NCBI GenBank assembly: GCA_002335605.1
Contig: BEDY01000005.1
Span: 620,001-684,000 of the forward strand
Reading direction: 5' to 3'
DNA length: 64,000 bases
DNA from: Prillingera fragicola
Taxonomy: Eukaryota > Basidiomycota > Tremellomycetes > Trichosporonales > Trichosporonaceae
Shown one piece after another: positions 11,604 to 25,329 of this stretch (the stretch's first letter is position 1; the number at the start of each line of letters is the position of its first letter). Below the pieces are notes generated by a model, which worked only from the letters and a program-made list of their open reading frames with translations, had not been told where the DNA came from and searched no databases. The position numbers were made by a program, and so were the translations under genes.

Positions 11604-14600
11604 CTAGCGGCCGTCTTTAACGGTCAATCCTAACCCTATTCCCGACATGCCCGGCATCGGTCGATTCCTTGCGGCCGCCACAGCTTCCATGGTGGCACTA
11701 GCCTGCTCAATGGAGATTGTGCTTTCCTCCGAGGCTTGACCGACGATGAAGAAGCTCTCCAGAAGTGCGGCGGCCGTGGGCCGGGCATTGTGGTTGAGCT
11801 CGAAGGTCTGGTCCAGAAAGTCGGTGGCATCCGGTGAGATATCGCTTGGCGTTGCGGGCCGAATCATCTTGCCGATCTGTACGTCAGTATCAGTCGAGCG
11901 GTTCAGGGCTCAACAACTTACCTGCCAGATGGCTTGCATCTGGTTCAGCTCAGCCCATGGATGCGTCCCTGTGAGCATTTCCACCACAAGGCAGCCAACA
12001 CTCCAGATGTCTGCCTTTGAAGTGTAACTTGTCTGTTTAACCACCTCTGGTGCCATCCAGAAAACGGAGCCTTGCAACGATGGTCGATTCCGTATGCCAG
12101 CTGCCATCAAACCTTACCGTCAGCCTGCGATGGACAGCAACTCACTGTTTTCAGCCTTCTTGGATATGCCGAAGTCGGATATCTTGATGCCTCCCTTGTT
12201 GTCCACTAAGATGTTGGCGCCTTTGATGTCACGATGTATGATCTCGCGCTCGTGCAGATAGTTCAATCCGGTGAGGATCTGTCGCACGAAGTTACGGACG
12301 AGAGCCTCCTCAAAAGGCCCATAGTTATTGAGTAGCGCAGCGACTGATCCGCCAGGTACGTATTCAAGGAAAATGTTAAGATTACTGCCATCGGTGGCCG
12401 AGTCTGTGGCGATCAGCGAGGCAGGCCGTAGTACGCACCAAGATATTGCACTATGTTATCATGCTGAAGCTCCTTCAACAGCTCAATTTCCCTTTCCAGA
12501 GCTTGCACCATGTTGTGTTTCTTCTCTTCGTTCCGTGGGCCGCCGGACGGGAGCTCGACTTGCTTTACAGCCATTAAGAGTCCGGACTGGGCATCCATGC
12601 CCAAAAAGACTGAACCAAACGAACCAGCTCCAATGAGAGCACCCTTGATCCACTTGATATTCCGCTTGGCTGACATGTTAGTATTCCATGCACAGTCAGA
12701 TCATGTCATACTCACATCCCGTCGACGTGAAAGCCCGTCCAGGATCCTTTCCGTCTGCGTCGTCGTTGCAGTCGGTGTCCGTGTCTTCCTCATCGTCTTC
12801 AGACTCAGAGGATTCCTCCTCACTGTCTGTTTGGGGAAAGCTATCCGATGGTGCTGGTGTAAACGGTCGATCCTGGTCGTACGCATGCTCAACCGTCATG
12901 CTCGCCCGACGGTTTTCAACCTCGGCTGTAATTTCGTCGACAGTGAGCAGACTGGCCGTGTCGCTCTTATCCTTGCTTCGCCGAACTGATGATAGAACAC
13001 TGATGCGACTCAGGTTCGAGCCTGCCGACCCTCGCCGACCAGGGCGAAGACCTGGTCGAACTGTCGATGGTGCAGGAGAATACTCTTGCAGCGAGTCCAC
13101 TAGGCTTTCTCCGGTTGATTCGAAGGGAGGAAGAAGCGGTGGATGCTTGCCCACCGCTTGCTCGACCTCGGCAGCCGTCGGGCCACGGCGGGGTGCATCA
13201 TTCGCGGCTGCTTCAGTTTCCTCTGGAATAGCTGCTGGTGTGGTTGACGACGAGACTGTCCTGGTGGACGCCGGGCGAGGCTTGCGATTTGGGCTTGCCA
13301 CATTTTCAAGACTTGCTGACAGAGGCGATGCGATGCCGAGGCTAGCCTGGCCGATGGCCAACCGCTCACTCTGGCCTTGGGAAAGGCGCAGCATGCTCTG
13401 CCTGACCGTCTTCTCCAGGTCTCGTTTCCGGGCAGACGGAAAGTATTCGGCCAAATGATTCGAAATGAGCTCGCTTGGAGGGCGATGACCGAAGAAGTTG
13501 TACATGCGCTTGGTCCGCGATGAACCAGTTCCGTTGGAGGGGGAGCGAGGTGCGTATGACATTGGGGGAGGCTCGGAAAGCCCAGGCACTCCAAGACCAG
13601 ACATGATGGACACAGTACTGGCCCGGTTAGTCTTCTTACTACCACCAGGTTTGGAATCGCGGTTCCAGGCCTCGTGTTCTTGAGTGTTCGTGCCCAGGCG
13701 CGGCATACTGTAGTGTGAGGGGGAATTGGGTGACATGGGAGGCGGAGGAACGTCTCCGAAGAAGATCTCCATATTTTTGCGATTGACGGTGTGCGGAACC
13801 CGTCGCAACATCAGACCTCGTTCTCTAAGAACTGCAGGATCATGACGATTGGTAGCTCGAGTGTTGCGCTGGCCATGGCAGATGTCCAAGAGAGCCGCCT
13901 CGGACAGTGGGTAATCTGACATATTAGCGAGACAATGCCATCCCTACCAAGACTCACCTTCATCTCCACCCTCTGCCTTCACAAATACACCCCAGCCATC
14001 AACCTCGAGCCTCTCCGAGTCGCCTTCGCCGTCCAAATGGGTGAAGGTCCCATTACTCCATTTGCCAAATTTTTTGAGCACATATTCCAGCACTTCGACA
14101 CCATTGGTAAAGCTTGACACGTCCACAGTTCTTGTGGTACCGTCTTCAGAGTTGACAAACTTGACAAGGTGGCGACGAAGATCCTCAAGAGTTGGCTTCA
14201 CAGATCGAGTGCCATTGTCCACTTGACTGGGCGCTGTCGAGTGCCCCGTACGCGTAGCGAGCGTGCGCCTGGACATGTCAGGCACACTGCCATTGTCATC
14301 CTTTCGAATAGCCGCTGCGAAGGGATGAACGGTTGACGCTGTGTTGTCGCGGGAATTGCTATGTTGGCCGCGCCCTTGTAACGTTACTTCGCTCACTGGA
14401 CTGGGTGACCGACGATTGTCTCGTAAAGGAGGTGGACGAAGGCTGCCATTATCGTGCAAGGCAATGCCGGCCTTCACAAAGGGCGATTCTGAAGCCGCCG
14501 ATATCTGCAGTGCTTTGGACAATGTCTGAGGTTGGATCGATTTCGGTGTGACGGATCGCGATGATGGGGAGGCAAGAAGAGTTCCTTCGAGTGCGGGTAA

Positions 14601-15230
14601 CGGGTTGGGCCGCTGAAGATTCAAAGGAGGAGGGCGAGACGATTGTAGGCGTTTAGAAACCAAGGCTGTAGCCAACCGTTTTTGCACCTGCGAGCCCCGA
14701 GTGTCGGGCTCTAGAGGAGGGAGCGGACTGTTTTCGCCTGGTTGCATACCAACGGGAAGTGTGCGAAGCCCCCCTGTTAACGCAGGAGATGGAGCAGCTC
14801 GCGCAGCTCGTTTTTGCAGGTCCCGCACACCCCTAAGAAGCTTGACTCGGTCGCCAATCTTGCTGATTCCTAGCTCCTTCAGGCTTGCCATGTCCAGATC
14901 GAACAGCACTTTGCCATCGATGTCGTTTTGATGAAACAGTGAGGTATAGTGATCGCAGTTATATAAACTGAGGAATGAGGCAATCTCTGATGATCCCCAA
15001 AGCTTCACGTGCGTGGTGAACGCCTGCCCCGGATTGGGTCTCAACAACGGCGGTGTTGGAACTCGCTTTGGAGAGTAAGCAGGCACAGAGCCGTCAGACA
15101 GTAAGGCAGACGCCACATCACGCTGCTTGGAGTGAAGCACGTCCGCAGATTCTGACTTTGGTCCAAATCCAGCAGATGTAGGAGTGGTCGAGGATGCATC
15201 CTCTGAGGAACGAGGGGCTGCGGGCGACAT
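11604..15230 (-). CDS. STE11: Ste11-type MAPKKK (SAM, RA and kinase domains)
   Basis: MAP kinase kinase kinase of the pheromone/filamentation cascade. It phosphorylates a Ste7-type MAPKK and is activated by a Ste20-type PAK. Six exons (13958-15230, 12716-13915, 12439-12669, 12146-12403, 11922-12112, 11604-11876) give 1141 residues in phase. The SAM domain is coded near 14790-15000 ([13 protein letters not shown] to [13 protein letters not shown]). The Ras-association domain is coded at 13960-14170 ([22 protein letters not shown]). A long Ser/Pro-rich and acidic linker follows, then the kinase: [46 protein letters not shown]. Start MSPAAP is at 15230. A likely 5'-UTR intron (15250-15290 area) excludes an upstream in-frame ATG at 15302. 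In Cryptococcus STE11 is a MAT-locus gene. Confidence 0.93.
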
Positions 15231-15601
15231 TGAGAGTGTGATGTCGACCGCTGGGCCCGTACCGCTGCCTAATTTGTTTAGCGCTGTCCACCAGAACGTC
15301 ACTCACCAGCGACAATTGAAGACCCGGTGTTCTGTATAGGCTAGGCTGGGGGAAGGCTTCGACCAATGTATCCGAACTGAATGAGCGGATGCCAGACAGA
15401 CGTTATGTGAAGTGAACAGGTCAACCATTCGAACGGGTCCCCCACCCTTGTTGCATTCGGACCCTGAGCGCGGGGCCACATATCTGATTCAACACGCGAT
15501 GCATGGCTGGCCCTGGCGTCCTCCACACCTCCACCTATACACGTCCGCTTTCTACGGCTCAAATCGCTGCACTTCGCTCTCCACTCTAGACGGTCCCAGG
15601 C

Positions 15602-17829
15602 TCAGACGTCTCGCCAAACGGCGAATATAACGGAGACGTGGATAGCCGCCAATACTAAGCTACGTTGAATAGAGGGCCCTTCCATTAGGACATCAACAAG
15701 TGCCAGCACTGTGAGAACCATAGCAGCCAGCGGATGCATTGAGAGTCCCACGAGTGCTGGCTGGGTCGAAAGGATCTGTCGGTCAGAATCTCTGGGGTCC
15801 CGCTACTTACCTTTGAGACAAACAGAGCGTAGCATAGTATCCTAGCAGACCCATTGCCCTTGGGCGAGTGTCTTGTGAGCGGCTTTATCTTGGTGGCAGA
15901 ATGTGTGCTTGGAGGAGATGGCAGTGCCAAGATGGAACGAACCGGAGAGCTCGAGGCTTTTGATCGCCGCTGCAACGGTAAGCAAATAGCCAATGGGTGA
16001 GCCTACCTCTCGAACTTTCTCTGATTTTAAAGACTCCGGTGATCCCCTAGCCGCTCCCCAAAGCTTGCTCCAGGCACCTGCCACACTTGCAGGCCGAAGA
16101 TGGCCAAGGGCAGTCATGATCCTCTCTGCACTAGGCCTACGGTCTGGAGATAGGTCCAGCAGCTTAGCAAGCAGAAAGACTAGATCACGAGGAATATGTC
16201 GCCGCTCGCATGTCTTGACAATCTCAGGAGTGACCATGAAGCCGCCATACAGGAGAATCTCGCCATGGAGGGCAGCGAGGTCGTCGGAGTTGTTGTAGGG
16301 CAGTCGTAAGAAGATCATTTTGTGTAGGATCATTCCTAAGTCGATCAGCATAGGTAGATGCGATAGAGGCTTACCAAGCGACCACATATCAGCATGCGAG
16401 TCCGATGGCCGCCAGTTGCCCATTGTATCGACCACTATGGTTTCTGGAGCCTGCCATTAGTGGTTTGAGCCATTGGTTTTAGATTCACCATGTACTCCAT
16501 CGTCCCTGTATGACCTGTACGATCTCGTCTGCCTCTTAGCATTTCCTCAGATGTTCCAAAATCTGAGAGCATGGCCTTAGGACTGAGGGCTGTCAGCCAC
16601 GCGTCGCTCAAGTTCCCATGGCGGCTCACATAACTTGACCATCTTCCCAGTGGAGCAGCACGTTGGAGCATTTGAGATCCAGATGTAGAATGGAACTGGC
16701 GTGCTGAAATTCAGCACGATACGATCTAATCCTCTTACTCACTAAAAATGCCAGCCCTTGCACAACGTCATCAAAAAGCCTCAAGATTTCATCGATTCCC
16801 AAGAGCAATACGCCACGTGATTCCTGTCGTCGGTTTCCATGACCGCTTTCACGCCGCCGCTTGAACGCCTTGATGCGCTCAGCTTTGGGCAGCAGATCAA
16901 TTTCTTCTGCATCCCCCACGTCCCTGGCACTTAGGGGAGACTGAGATCCAGCTTGGTGACTGCGGCTCTGGATGAAGACATCCAAATTTCCCGCCGAGGC
17001 GTACATCATGAGCACGTGAAGCGCCATAATAGGAGGACCGAACGATGAAAACCTAGTTTCATCAACCCAAGAGTGGTAGTAGGGAATGATGTTGGGATGG
17101 CGTAAGGTTTCCAACAGTCGCACCTCCCTAAGCATCCGGACGAGATAGGTCTTGGACGTGCCGACGGCGATCTTCTTCACGGCATATGTACCTGGTGTTA
17201 ACTCGGTCATAGCCACCAAGCCCACCTAGTGCATTGCCACTGATAACATGTGTGGCCAGATACACGCTTCCCTCCGCCCCAATACCAAGCCGACACTCCT
17301 CTTTGAAGAATCGCCGGTAGTAGCCCATGGCAGGCAAATCACTTGGCGCAATATCGTCGTCATCAGCGTGGGTAGATGAGGAGGTAGGTGATTGAGAGCG
17401 CGGGTATCTTTCGGTTGGAACAGGTGTACCCGGATTGCTGAACTCGTGGGCTCTCTCTAGAACGCGAAAGTAGTGGGGGGCGGCGGCGTTAATGCCCTCC
17501 ACTTGTTGTTCTTGTCCTTGGGTAGGAATTGCAGGCGACTGGGAACGACCGCACACGGGGCATGTTGCAGGCTGTGTATCATCGTTCTGCTTGTCACTCG
17601 CGCCATCAATCTGAAGTCGTAGGGATCTGGTAGAAGTTGCCTCTGAAGAAGCACGACGGGGATGAGGGACGACCTCAATTGCGTGTGAGGGCGGGTGGTA
17701 AACGATGAGCTGGTTCGAAGTTTCACTGCACTCGATCAGCTGCGCCACAGTGAGGTCTGTGAGTCTCGTTAAAACTAACCCAATAGGTGTCCATGAGCGC
17801 CTATGTTGTGCTGTGCTTGCTGCGTCCAT
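15602..17829 (-). CDS. IKS1: Iks1-type protein kinase
   Basis: Serine/threonine kinase of the IKS family, whose cellular role is poorly defined. Starts MDAASTAQHRRSW at 17829. An N-terminal region with a CPVC zinc-knuckle-like pair (TCPVCGRSQ) precedes the kinase domain: GIGAEGSVYLA, YAVKKIAVG, a long insertion in the N-lobe, a catalytic loop HLDLKCSNVLL, an LSDFGTSEEM magnesium loop and GTMEYM. The arginine of the usual HRD is leucine, so it is a non-RD kinase. The last two exons code two hydrophobic segments (AAMVLTVLALVDVLM and LVLAAIHVSVIFAVW), suggesting a membrane-anchored C-terminus ending at 15602. About 640 residues, close to yeast Iks1. IKS1 is also a MAT-locus gene in Cryptococcus and lies head-to-tail with STE11 here. 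Confidence 0.88.
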
Positions 17830-18063
17830 TGTCGAGCGAGCCGTATAAAGGACGTTCTAAGTCAACCAGCCATGGATATCATGACGTCCAAGGGAAGAGT
17901 GGCGAGCGAGCAGTGTGGGGTAAGGTCGCCCACGGTTGTTACACACCCCTCAATTACGTAACATCTATCCCCGGCGACTTGTTAACCCCTCGTGTCGTGG
18001 CCTCGTCATAGCTGCACTCCAGCCCAGCTGAGCCCTCGTCTTATCGCATACAATCCAATAACC

Positions 18064-21000
18064 ATGTCTGTGTCCACAGATCAATGCTTGGAGTGCGTAT
18101 TGAATACTGGGGCTGCACTTTCTGCTAACGTGCACAGTTACGCTCTGCGAGTGGCGTGAGTTTGGTTGTGAATGCACCTTCATGTGTTTTCCTAACCCAC
18201 CCAGTTGTCTCCAGGAAGTCATTCAGCGGCGGCGGAGGCTGTTAGCTACTTCTGCGGACGCAGCTGCAGCCTCTGCAAGTCGCTCTCACGAAACGGCCTC
18301 AGTATTCTCTTTGGATTTTGGATCACTCACAGGGCGAGATGGCAAATCACCAAGGTATCCTGAGAAGTTCATCAAGATATTGGACGGTTCCCTCCAACGG
18401 ATTGCCATGGGGCAGGACCCAAAGTAGGCAGCTGAATGTTGTGACTTGCTGACTTGCGGTAGGTTTTCAGAGCAGCGGTTTCGCAGATCTGTCGCCTTAT
18501 TTTGGTCGTCCAGTTGGGCGGACAAGACCTTTCAGCGGCAGTTGAAGGAGTCTCGGAAACTTGAAGATCTGATTATCACCTTTGTTTCTGTCGCGACTCG
18601 CTCTTTGAAGAAAGAACCCGATCTCGCTGAAGGAGGAATGTTTAAGGGAGAGCTCGATTCTCAACTACTCGTGTTTCTTGATCTGCTCGAACACAATTTG
18701 GGCACGATGGGGTCCGCTGCGTTCGACTTGAAGAACCATCTCATCGCAACCCGCTCGCGCCTGAAGACTGATAAGCGACACAGCAACTCGCAACCAGCTC
18801 AACCCACAGTTGCAGAGGAGCCCATAAAGGGGACAAAGGATTCATTGTCTGTTGAGCTCGTTCAACGGCTGATGTCACTCGACGGCCAAAGCTTTGCCGC
18901 CAAATGTGAGGGGTTGCGTCCTCAGTGCACAGTTGAAGCGGCATTGGAGGACTTGAAGGTCAGTGATTCATTTGTGCGTCACTGATTACATAGGTTCTTC
19001 TTCAGCGTCTCAGCACCGGACATCCAGTACCGTACAAGCCTTCGGACTTTGAGGACGAAGCGCAGTGGACTGCATACCGGACCAAGGCAGACCCGCAATG
19101 GGCCGGTGAGCGCTCCGACCATGCCGACATTGTGCAATCTCTCGACGGGCTCAAACTCGACACCCGAAGCTTGACATTCGTACCGCCAGATCCGCGAGAG
19201 ACATATCGCACACTACTTCGTATTTGCTTGGAGCATGATCTTCAAATTCTCAGAACATTACCAGAAGACCAGGACGTGTCATTGAGCATCCTGTCGGCAG
19301 CTCACGAGAATCTCCTTGGAGAGTGCGCGCTGCGATGGCGACTTCCCGCGTCTTTCCGCTCTTGGGTATTCCTTGAAGCCATCGAGGAGCACTATGAACA
19401 AGGAGAAGTGCCACCGGATTGCGTCTTTGAGGCCATTGGGAGCATTGGCCTTGTGTCTCAGGATTTGCCTGTCGCTGACTGGGCTATTGCCGATCGTCAA
19501 GCCTTGGAAGCTGTGCTGCAGCGACGCAATGTTTTCTTCTTGAATGACATTGAAATTGCGTTGAACTCGCCACAGGGATATCTGTCGCCACAGTTTCGCG
19601 AGGCAGTGGGACAGTGGCACGCGCTCAATGTTACGGACGACGACCACCCATCCTTGCAACGCACTCAGCGAGCTATCTGTGACCGCCTGCGACAGCAAGC
19701 TTACACCAATTACATCGAGGAGGCGAGCGAAACGTATTCGCGCGAAGGCGGAAAGAACCGACAATTTGCTATGTCCCTGGCAGCGTGGATTGAGTCCAGA
19801 GTCAAGAAGTTGGATAAGTCGTTCAAGGAACCCATCACATCGTGAGTCTTGTCGGCTGCGCAGAACGACAACAGGCTGACACAATACAGGCAGATTGATG
19901 TCGTGTCTGTGGTGCTTCATCAGCACTTGTCCCTTTGGATCCGTGACCTGGAAGAAGCGATGTCTGCGCCAGATAGCCTCCCAAGTGACCGCAACCAGGA
20001 CCTGGAAGAGTCACTAGCTATTTACCAGCGAGCTCAAAAATTGCAGAACATTGGTGTGGCTTATGGAATGTACGTGCGGGTTTTGTGTCGACTGACCCAC
20101 TCACTCACCGCACGCAGGGAGACGTCACAGTTTGCGCTAGCCGCTATCTTTGCACCGATTGTGTTCGCGTGGCTGGATGGGACGGCAACAAAGATGAAGC
20201 AATGGGCGGACAATGCTCTGCGATTGGACAATGTGAGCGCAATGCACGTCTACCTCGCTAACGTCAAAGTTCGAGCCCGTGAGCCCAAACGGACACTCCT
20301 CTTCGGTGACAGACCTGTTTGCTTCGTTTCACAGTGCCATCAGCTTTCTGCTGGATCTGCAATGGGATGACCCAGAACAAATGGCAACTTTTGCGACTAG
20401 GTTATCCAAGGTGAGGGTTCATGTGAGCAGCTGGAGCTAACCGTCTACAGATTATGAGCCTCTCCATCGACGACTATTGCACCAAGATGGAACGGCTTTT
20501 CTCCATCGAGATGCAGCAATCTGAGCAACAGGCCGAGACGCAAGTCTCATCCGCAAAGCAAAAGGCATGGATTGAGAAGGCAAGGAGCACCATTGCACAC
20601 CTGCAGGGAGATCGAAAGATCCAGGCATTCTTCAACTTCACCCCCACGGTATGTTTTCAAGGCATGAACAGTGCTCATTACGTAGTCCTGCGTGAAACTG
20701 AACAATATCGACTCGGCGCGCAATCTCCTCGATCAGATCTATCAGGAAATGCGTGTGGACGAGTTTGCGTCACTCGATGTGAACAAGCCGGTCGCTGCCC
20801 CTTCGGATCAAGCATCCTTGTTCACCATCAAGATTGTTCTTGGTGAAGGCCTGGTCGCAGAGGGCAGTGTTAGGGCACCTGACTCTTTTGTTGTTCTGTC
20901 GGATGAACATGGTAACAGGTATGCCAAGACGCGTACCATCTACGACGATCAAGATCCTCGGTGGGACGAGACATTCGACATTGCCATTAGGCACAGTGCT

Positions 21001-22261
21001 TGGTTCATGGTCACGGTGCGCCATCGGAGTCTAACAGGCAAGCACGAGCTCGTTGGAAGGGCATATCTGCATCTCGACCCTGCCAAGTACGTCGATTTGA
21101 TCAGCAAGGATGTTCTTCTGCCCTTGAACACAAAGGGCCACGTTCTTTTGCGTATAAGCATGGAAGGGGAGAGGGACGACATTCAGTTCCATTTTGGACG
21201 AGCCTTTCGCTGGTTGAAGCGCACGGAATCTGACATGGTGCGCATGTTTGTGGACAAGGTGCGTAGTTTTGCCAGGTTTGGCCCACCACTAACTGTGCTA
21301 GATGACACCAGTATTGCGACACACCTTGTCGCGCAGCACCATTAAGTTGGTGTTGAAGCCAAATGCTGGTGGAATCGATTACAATGACGCGCTCCGTATC
21401 TCCAACGACGCCATTGGTCGTATCTCTGCGGCCTACCGCAGCGCTCTCAACTCGGCACAGGGTGATTACGCCATCCCCTTGCCTCCATCAGAGACACATG
21501 CTTTGAAGCCATCCCAGTCGCTGAAGCGTGGGCCTACGGAGGCAGAGATCGAAACGGCAATTCACCCCCTTTTCGATTACTTGGATACGAACAACCACAC
21601 TCTTGCATCGACCTTATCTGCGGATGCCATGCAAATGGTCATGTCCAAGCTGTGGAAGCAGATTCTTACCACAATCGAGTCTCTCATTGTACCACCGCTA
21701 AGCGATAAGCCCAGCGAAATGAGAGCCTTGACCGACAGTGAGCTTGATGTGGCACTCCGGTGGCTCAAGTTTCTACGTGACTTTTTCTACGCTGGAGGCG
21801 ATGGCAGTGGCGTTCCTCTTGCGACCTTGCAGAACGCCAAGTTCAACGAAATCATGAGCGTCCGAATCTATTATGACTGGACGACGGACGACCTGATGGA
21901 GGTATGTGCGCTGCTGTAGGGGTTTGCTAACAGTCACAGGAGTGCATACGTGGTTTCCAAAGCACTCTGAAGAACAAGGCGATGAAACCTAGCAAATCCA
22001 TCGTCGGCCAGCGCAACCTTGGTACAATTCGGGCACGAAAAACAGCCAAGCGCTCGATACCTCAAGGAGGTAACCACACAGAGATGATCATGAAGATTCT
22101 GAGGATGAGGTGGGTACACCTGGCTACAACGCAACGTGTGAGTGGATGCTGACCGATGGCCCAGGGATGGTACTCAAGAGTTTTTGGCGCAGCAGATTCA
22201 AATCTTGAATGCAGTGAAGCTCGAGGACACGGGACGAAGCAAGAGCCGGAGGCTTCGCTAA
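18064..22261 (+). CDS. Munc13-like C2/MHD protein (Ync13 type)
   Basis: Large protein of the fungal Munc13-like group (S. pombe Ync13), linked to vesicle exocytosis/endocytosis balance during growth and septation. Starts MSVSTDQCLECV at 18064. An intron after YALRVA joins to CLQEVIQRRRRLL. MHD1-like helical regions are coded about 19100-20400. A C2 domain is coded at about 20790-21200 (FTIKIVLGEGL, SFVVLSDEHGNRYAKT, DPRWDETFDIAI, ELVGRAYLHL). A second helical MHD2-like part follows with EIETAIHPLFDYLDTN. The stop is the TAA at 22259. Expected length is about 1250 residues, like S. pombe Ync13. It has about eight short introns. The 234-bp gap to IKS1 should be a shared divergent promoter. Exact exon ends in the last kilobase are less certain. 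Confidence 0.82.
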
Positions 22262-22796
22262 GTTGCCTTATTTTGTAGCATATGTATGAATTGATGAGAG
22301 CTCATGGACCGACCGCCTACTACAGAATCCCTTTCCTCCTATTCTCATATCGCGGTGTCCTACTGTACTGTACTTGATACAAGGCATCAGCTAATTGCTA
22401 ATTGCTAACGAGTTGCCAGCACAGCGCTGACTATCACCAAGTGGCACACCCTGTATTCTGCCGGCATGGGCACCTCAGGGTTCATTTTCCTCCGCTTCTG
22501 GCACTGGCGACCTGTACTGGCGTTCTGAGACTACGCGCGGCACGTCCGTGTGCCGTTGTCATACACATCCCACTGTCCACAGTCACTACTTGCGACGTTG
22601 TCTACTCTTGTCATCCAACTCCGACCCCATAGCCCTCCCCTTTCCCCGCTCGTCTCACCTGTTGTTGATTACCGTGCCATTTGTTCCAACGAGCTCCGTC
22701 GCCCAGATAGTCTTCCCGTGCCACGATTCACGCGTCTCATCTCAACAATCGCCCCTTTCTCGCGACGAGCTTTCATCGCTGTCTCCCGTGTTGCCC
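22262..22796. other. Promoter and 5' leader of STE20
   Basis: 535 bp between tandem genes. The second half (from about 22550) is strongly CT-rich and without purine-rich coding texture, as expected of a leader. In-frame ATGs upstream (for example 22548) run through this leader and are not believed to be the start. Confidence 0.55.
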
Positions 22797-25120
22797 ATGT
22801 CGCAGTGGACACAAACCTCTCTTACGCCGTCGCGTCCAGCCCCTGCACCTCCAGGTGCGAGGAACTCGCCCACGGCTTCAACGCCCACACGTCCATCGGC
22901 CTCGGGGAGATTGCCTGGCGGCTCGTCGTATTCAACGACCGCCTATGCCAGCTCCTTTCCAGTTCTCAATCAAACAAGCTTGAGTGCATCCAGCGACATG
23001 TCCGGCGGAGTCATTCGAAAAGGTGCAGCGAACGTGAAGGAAGAAGGATTTCGTAGCTTTTTCGTGTGGAGCAAGCGATGGCTAGTCTTGACTGGCACTG
23101 AGCTCCAGATCTTCAAGAGCGAGGTAAGCTTCATGGCAAGCCGAGTTTGACACTGACATGGCGCAGCAACACTCGCAGCAAAACTCGTCTCCGACACTTG
23201 TCTGTCCGCTATCGGAAGTCGTGGATGTGCAGCGCGTGGACACGAAACCTTTTTGTGTGGAGCTTGAAGTCAAGGACAAGCTCTTGTACTTCGCTTTCCG
23301 GTCCGACGAGGAGGTGTACACATGGATGGAGGACATATACTCACGCTCACCACTCATGGGAGTGAGCCAGCCAACAAACTTCGTTCACCAGGTCCACGTT
23401 GGCTTTGATCCAGTATCTGGCGGCTTCACAGTAAGTGGCAAAATGCAAATGCCGGTCCCGCTAACCCAGCAGGGTCTGCCTCCCCAGTGGTCCAAGCTTC
23501 TCACCTCCTCTGCTATTACCAAAGAGGAAGCCGCTCGTCACCCGGAAGCCGTCCTGGATGTTTTACAGTTCTACACCCAGCAGCAGATGGGCCAATCCGA
23601 GTACCCCACACCCATACGTTCAGCGCCGGAAAGGAATGTCGCATCTGCTCGGCGCTTCGAAGGAGGCATGGGGCTCGGTGGCCAGTCCCAATCCTCGCCG
23701 AGAGAGGCGCCACCTGCGCCGGCGCTCACCCATCGGCCGATGGACGCACCGCGACCTGACGTATGTCCGATGGAAGCCTCCCATGCTGACGCACATCAGG
23801 TATCCAAGACCCACGGCGGCCCACGTCCTCAACTTGTGGCGGAGCGGAAGGCTCCCCCTCCCCCTCGTCCGCCTGTAGCAGCTGCCAAGCCCTCTGAACC
23901 AAAGCCCCCCGTAGCGTTGAAGGAAGCGCCTACGACGACGCCATCGAGGTCCAAAGCCGTGGAAACGTCTAGCCCTTCAGCAGCCCCGGCGCCGGCAACG
24001 CCGTCGCGCCCAGTGGAACGAAGGATCAGCACGATGAACGAAGCTCAGATTATGGACAAACTGCGATCTGTTGTCAGCGCAGAGGACCCTTCCACGACAT
24101 ATCAGAAGATCAAAAAGGTTGGGCAGGGGTAAGTTGCTCACTTTACCGGTGCTTGTGACTAACAACTCAGCGCATCCGGCATGGTCTTTGTGGCAAAGAC
24201 TTTGGCTACTGGGAAGAAGGTTGCCATCAAGCAAATGGACCTCGCCCAGCAGCCACGAAAGGAGCTGATTGTCAACGAAATTATTGTCATGAAGGAATCC
24301 CAGCACCCGAACGTTGTCAACTTCTTGGAAGCATACCTCGTCAAAAGCTCTGAGCTCTGGGTCATTATGGAGTACATGGAAGGCGGAGCCCTGACCGACG
24401 TTATTGAAAACAACAAGCTGGCAGAGGATCAGATAGCCTCTATTTGTCTGGAGGTAGGTGGCGCAGTTGGGATCCCCGTTTGCCGCTGACATTAGCAATA
24501 GACCTGCCGGGGCCTGCAGCATTTGCATTCTCGTTCCATTATTCATCGCGACATCAAATCTGACAACTTGCTTATGAACGCATTTGGAGAGGTTAAAATC
24601 AGTGGGTCTGAAAGTACTCCACCACGACAGTGTTTGACACTATCCACAGCCGACTTTGGATTCTGCGCCAAACTCACAGACCAAAAGTCAAAGCGTGCCA
24701 CGATGGTTGGTACGCCATACTGGATGGCACCAGAGGTGGTCAAGCAGAAAGAGTATGGTGCGAAGGTGGATATCTGGTCATTGGGCATCATGGCGATTGA
24801 GATGATCGAGAACGAACCGCCGTACTTAGATGAGGAGCCACTGAAGGCACTTTACCTTATCGCGACCAATGGAACACCTACACTCAAACAGCCCGACAAA
24901 CTTAGCCAAGACCTGAAACACTTCCTAAGCGTATGTCTTTGCGTAGATGTCAACTTCCGAGCGACATCGACTGAGCTGCTGAACGTGAGTGCTATGGCCC
25001 GCCGATTCACCACTGAGCGTTTCATAGCACGATTTCCTCCGCCTCGCTTGCCCTGTGAAGGACCTTGCCCCTCTCTTGCGGTTCAGGCAAACACTCGTAA
25101 GCCTTTATGCGCACCTCTGA
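22797..25120 (+). CDS. STE20: PAK kinase with PH and CRIB domains
   Basis: p21-activated kinase of the Cla4/Ste20 type, an effector of Cdc42 or Rac that acts upstream of Ste11 and in polarity. Starts [14 protein letters not shown] at 22797. PH domain: [30 protein letters not shown], then [41 protein letters not shown], joined across an intron to [11 protein letters not shown] long Pro/Ala linker follows. Kinase: [55 protein letters not shown]. The last exon ends [13 protein letters not shown] with TGA at 25118. A possible further intron (GTAAGC at about 25096) would give a slightly different tail. The Cryptococcus MAT-locus STE20 also has a PH domain. Convergent with STE3. Confidence 0.92.
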
Positions 25121-25329
25121 CCCATGACCTGAAGTCTAATGAAGCAGGGCTGAATCACGTATGACTAGTAGACGAGATCGTTCCGCCATGTTGGCCTCGC
25201 AGGGCATTGGATAAGAAGCTTTCATCTTATAGACAGCTGCGACGCTGGACTACGAATACGTCATTATATGTCAAAGTGATGCACACGTGGGTCGGTAACT
25301 GGATGGTCAAAAGGTGGAACGCCCGTCCG

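Noticed and set aside
25121..25151. Extra terminal intron in STE20 (GTAAGC .. GCAG)
   Set aside because: It would only change the last few residues. The unspliced stop at 25118 is simpler, so I left it as an alternative.
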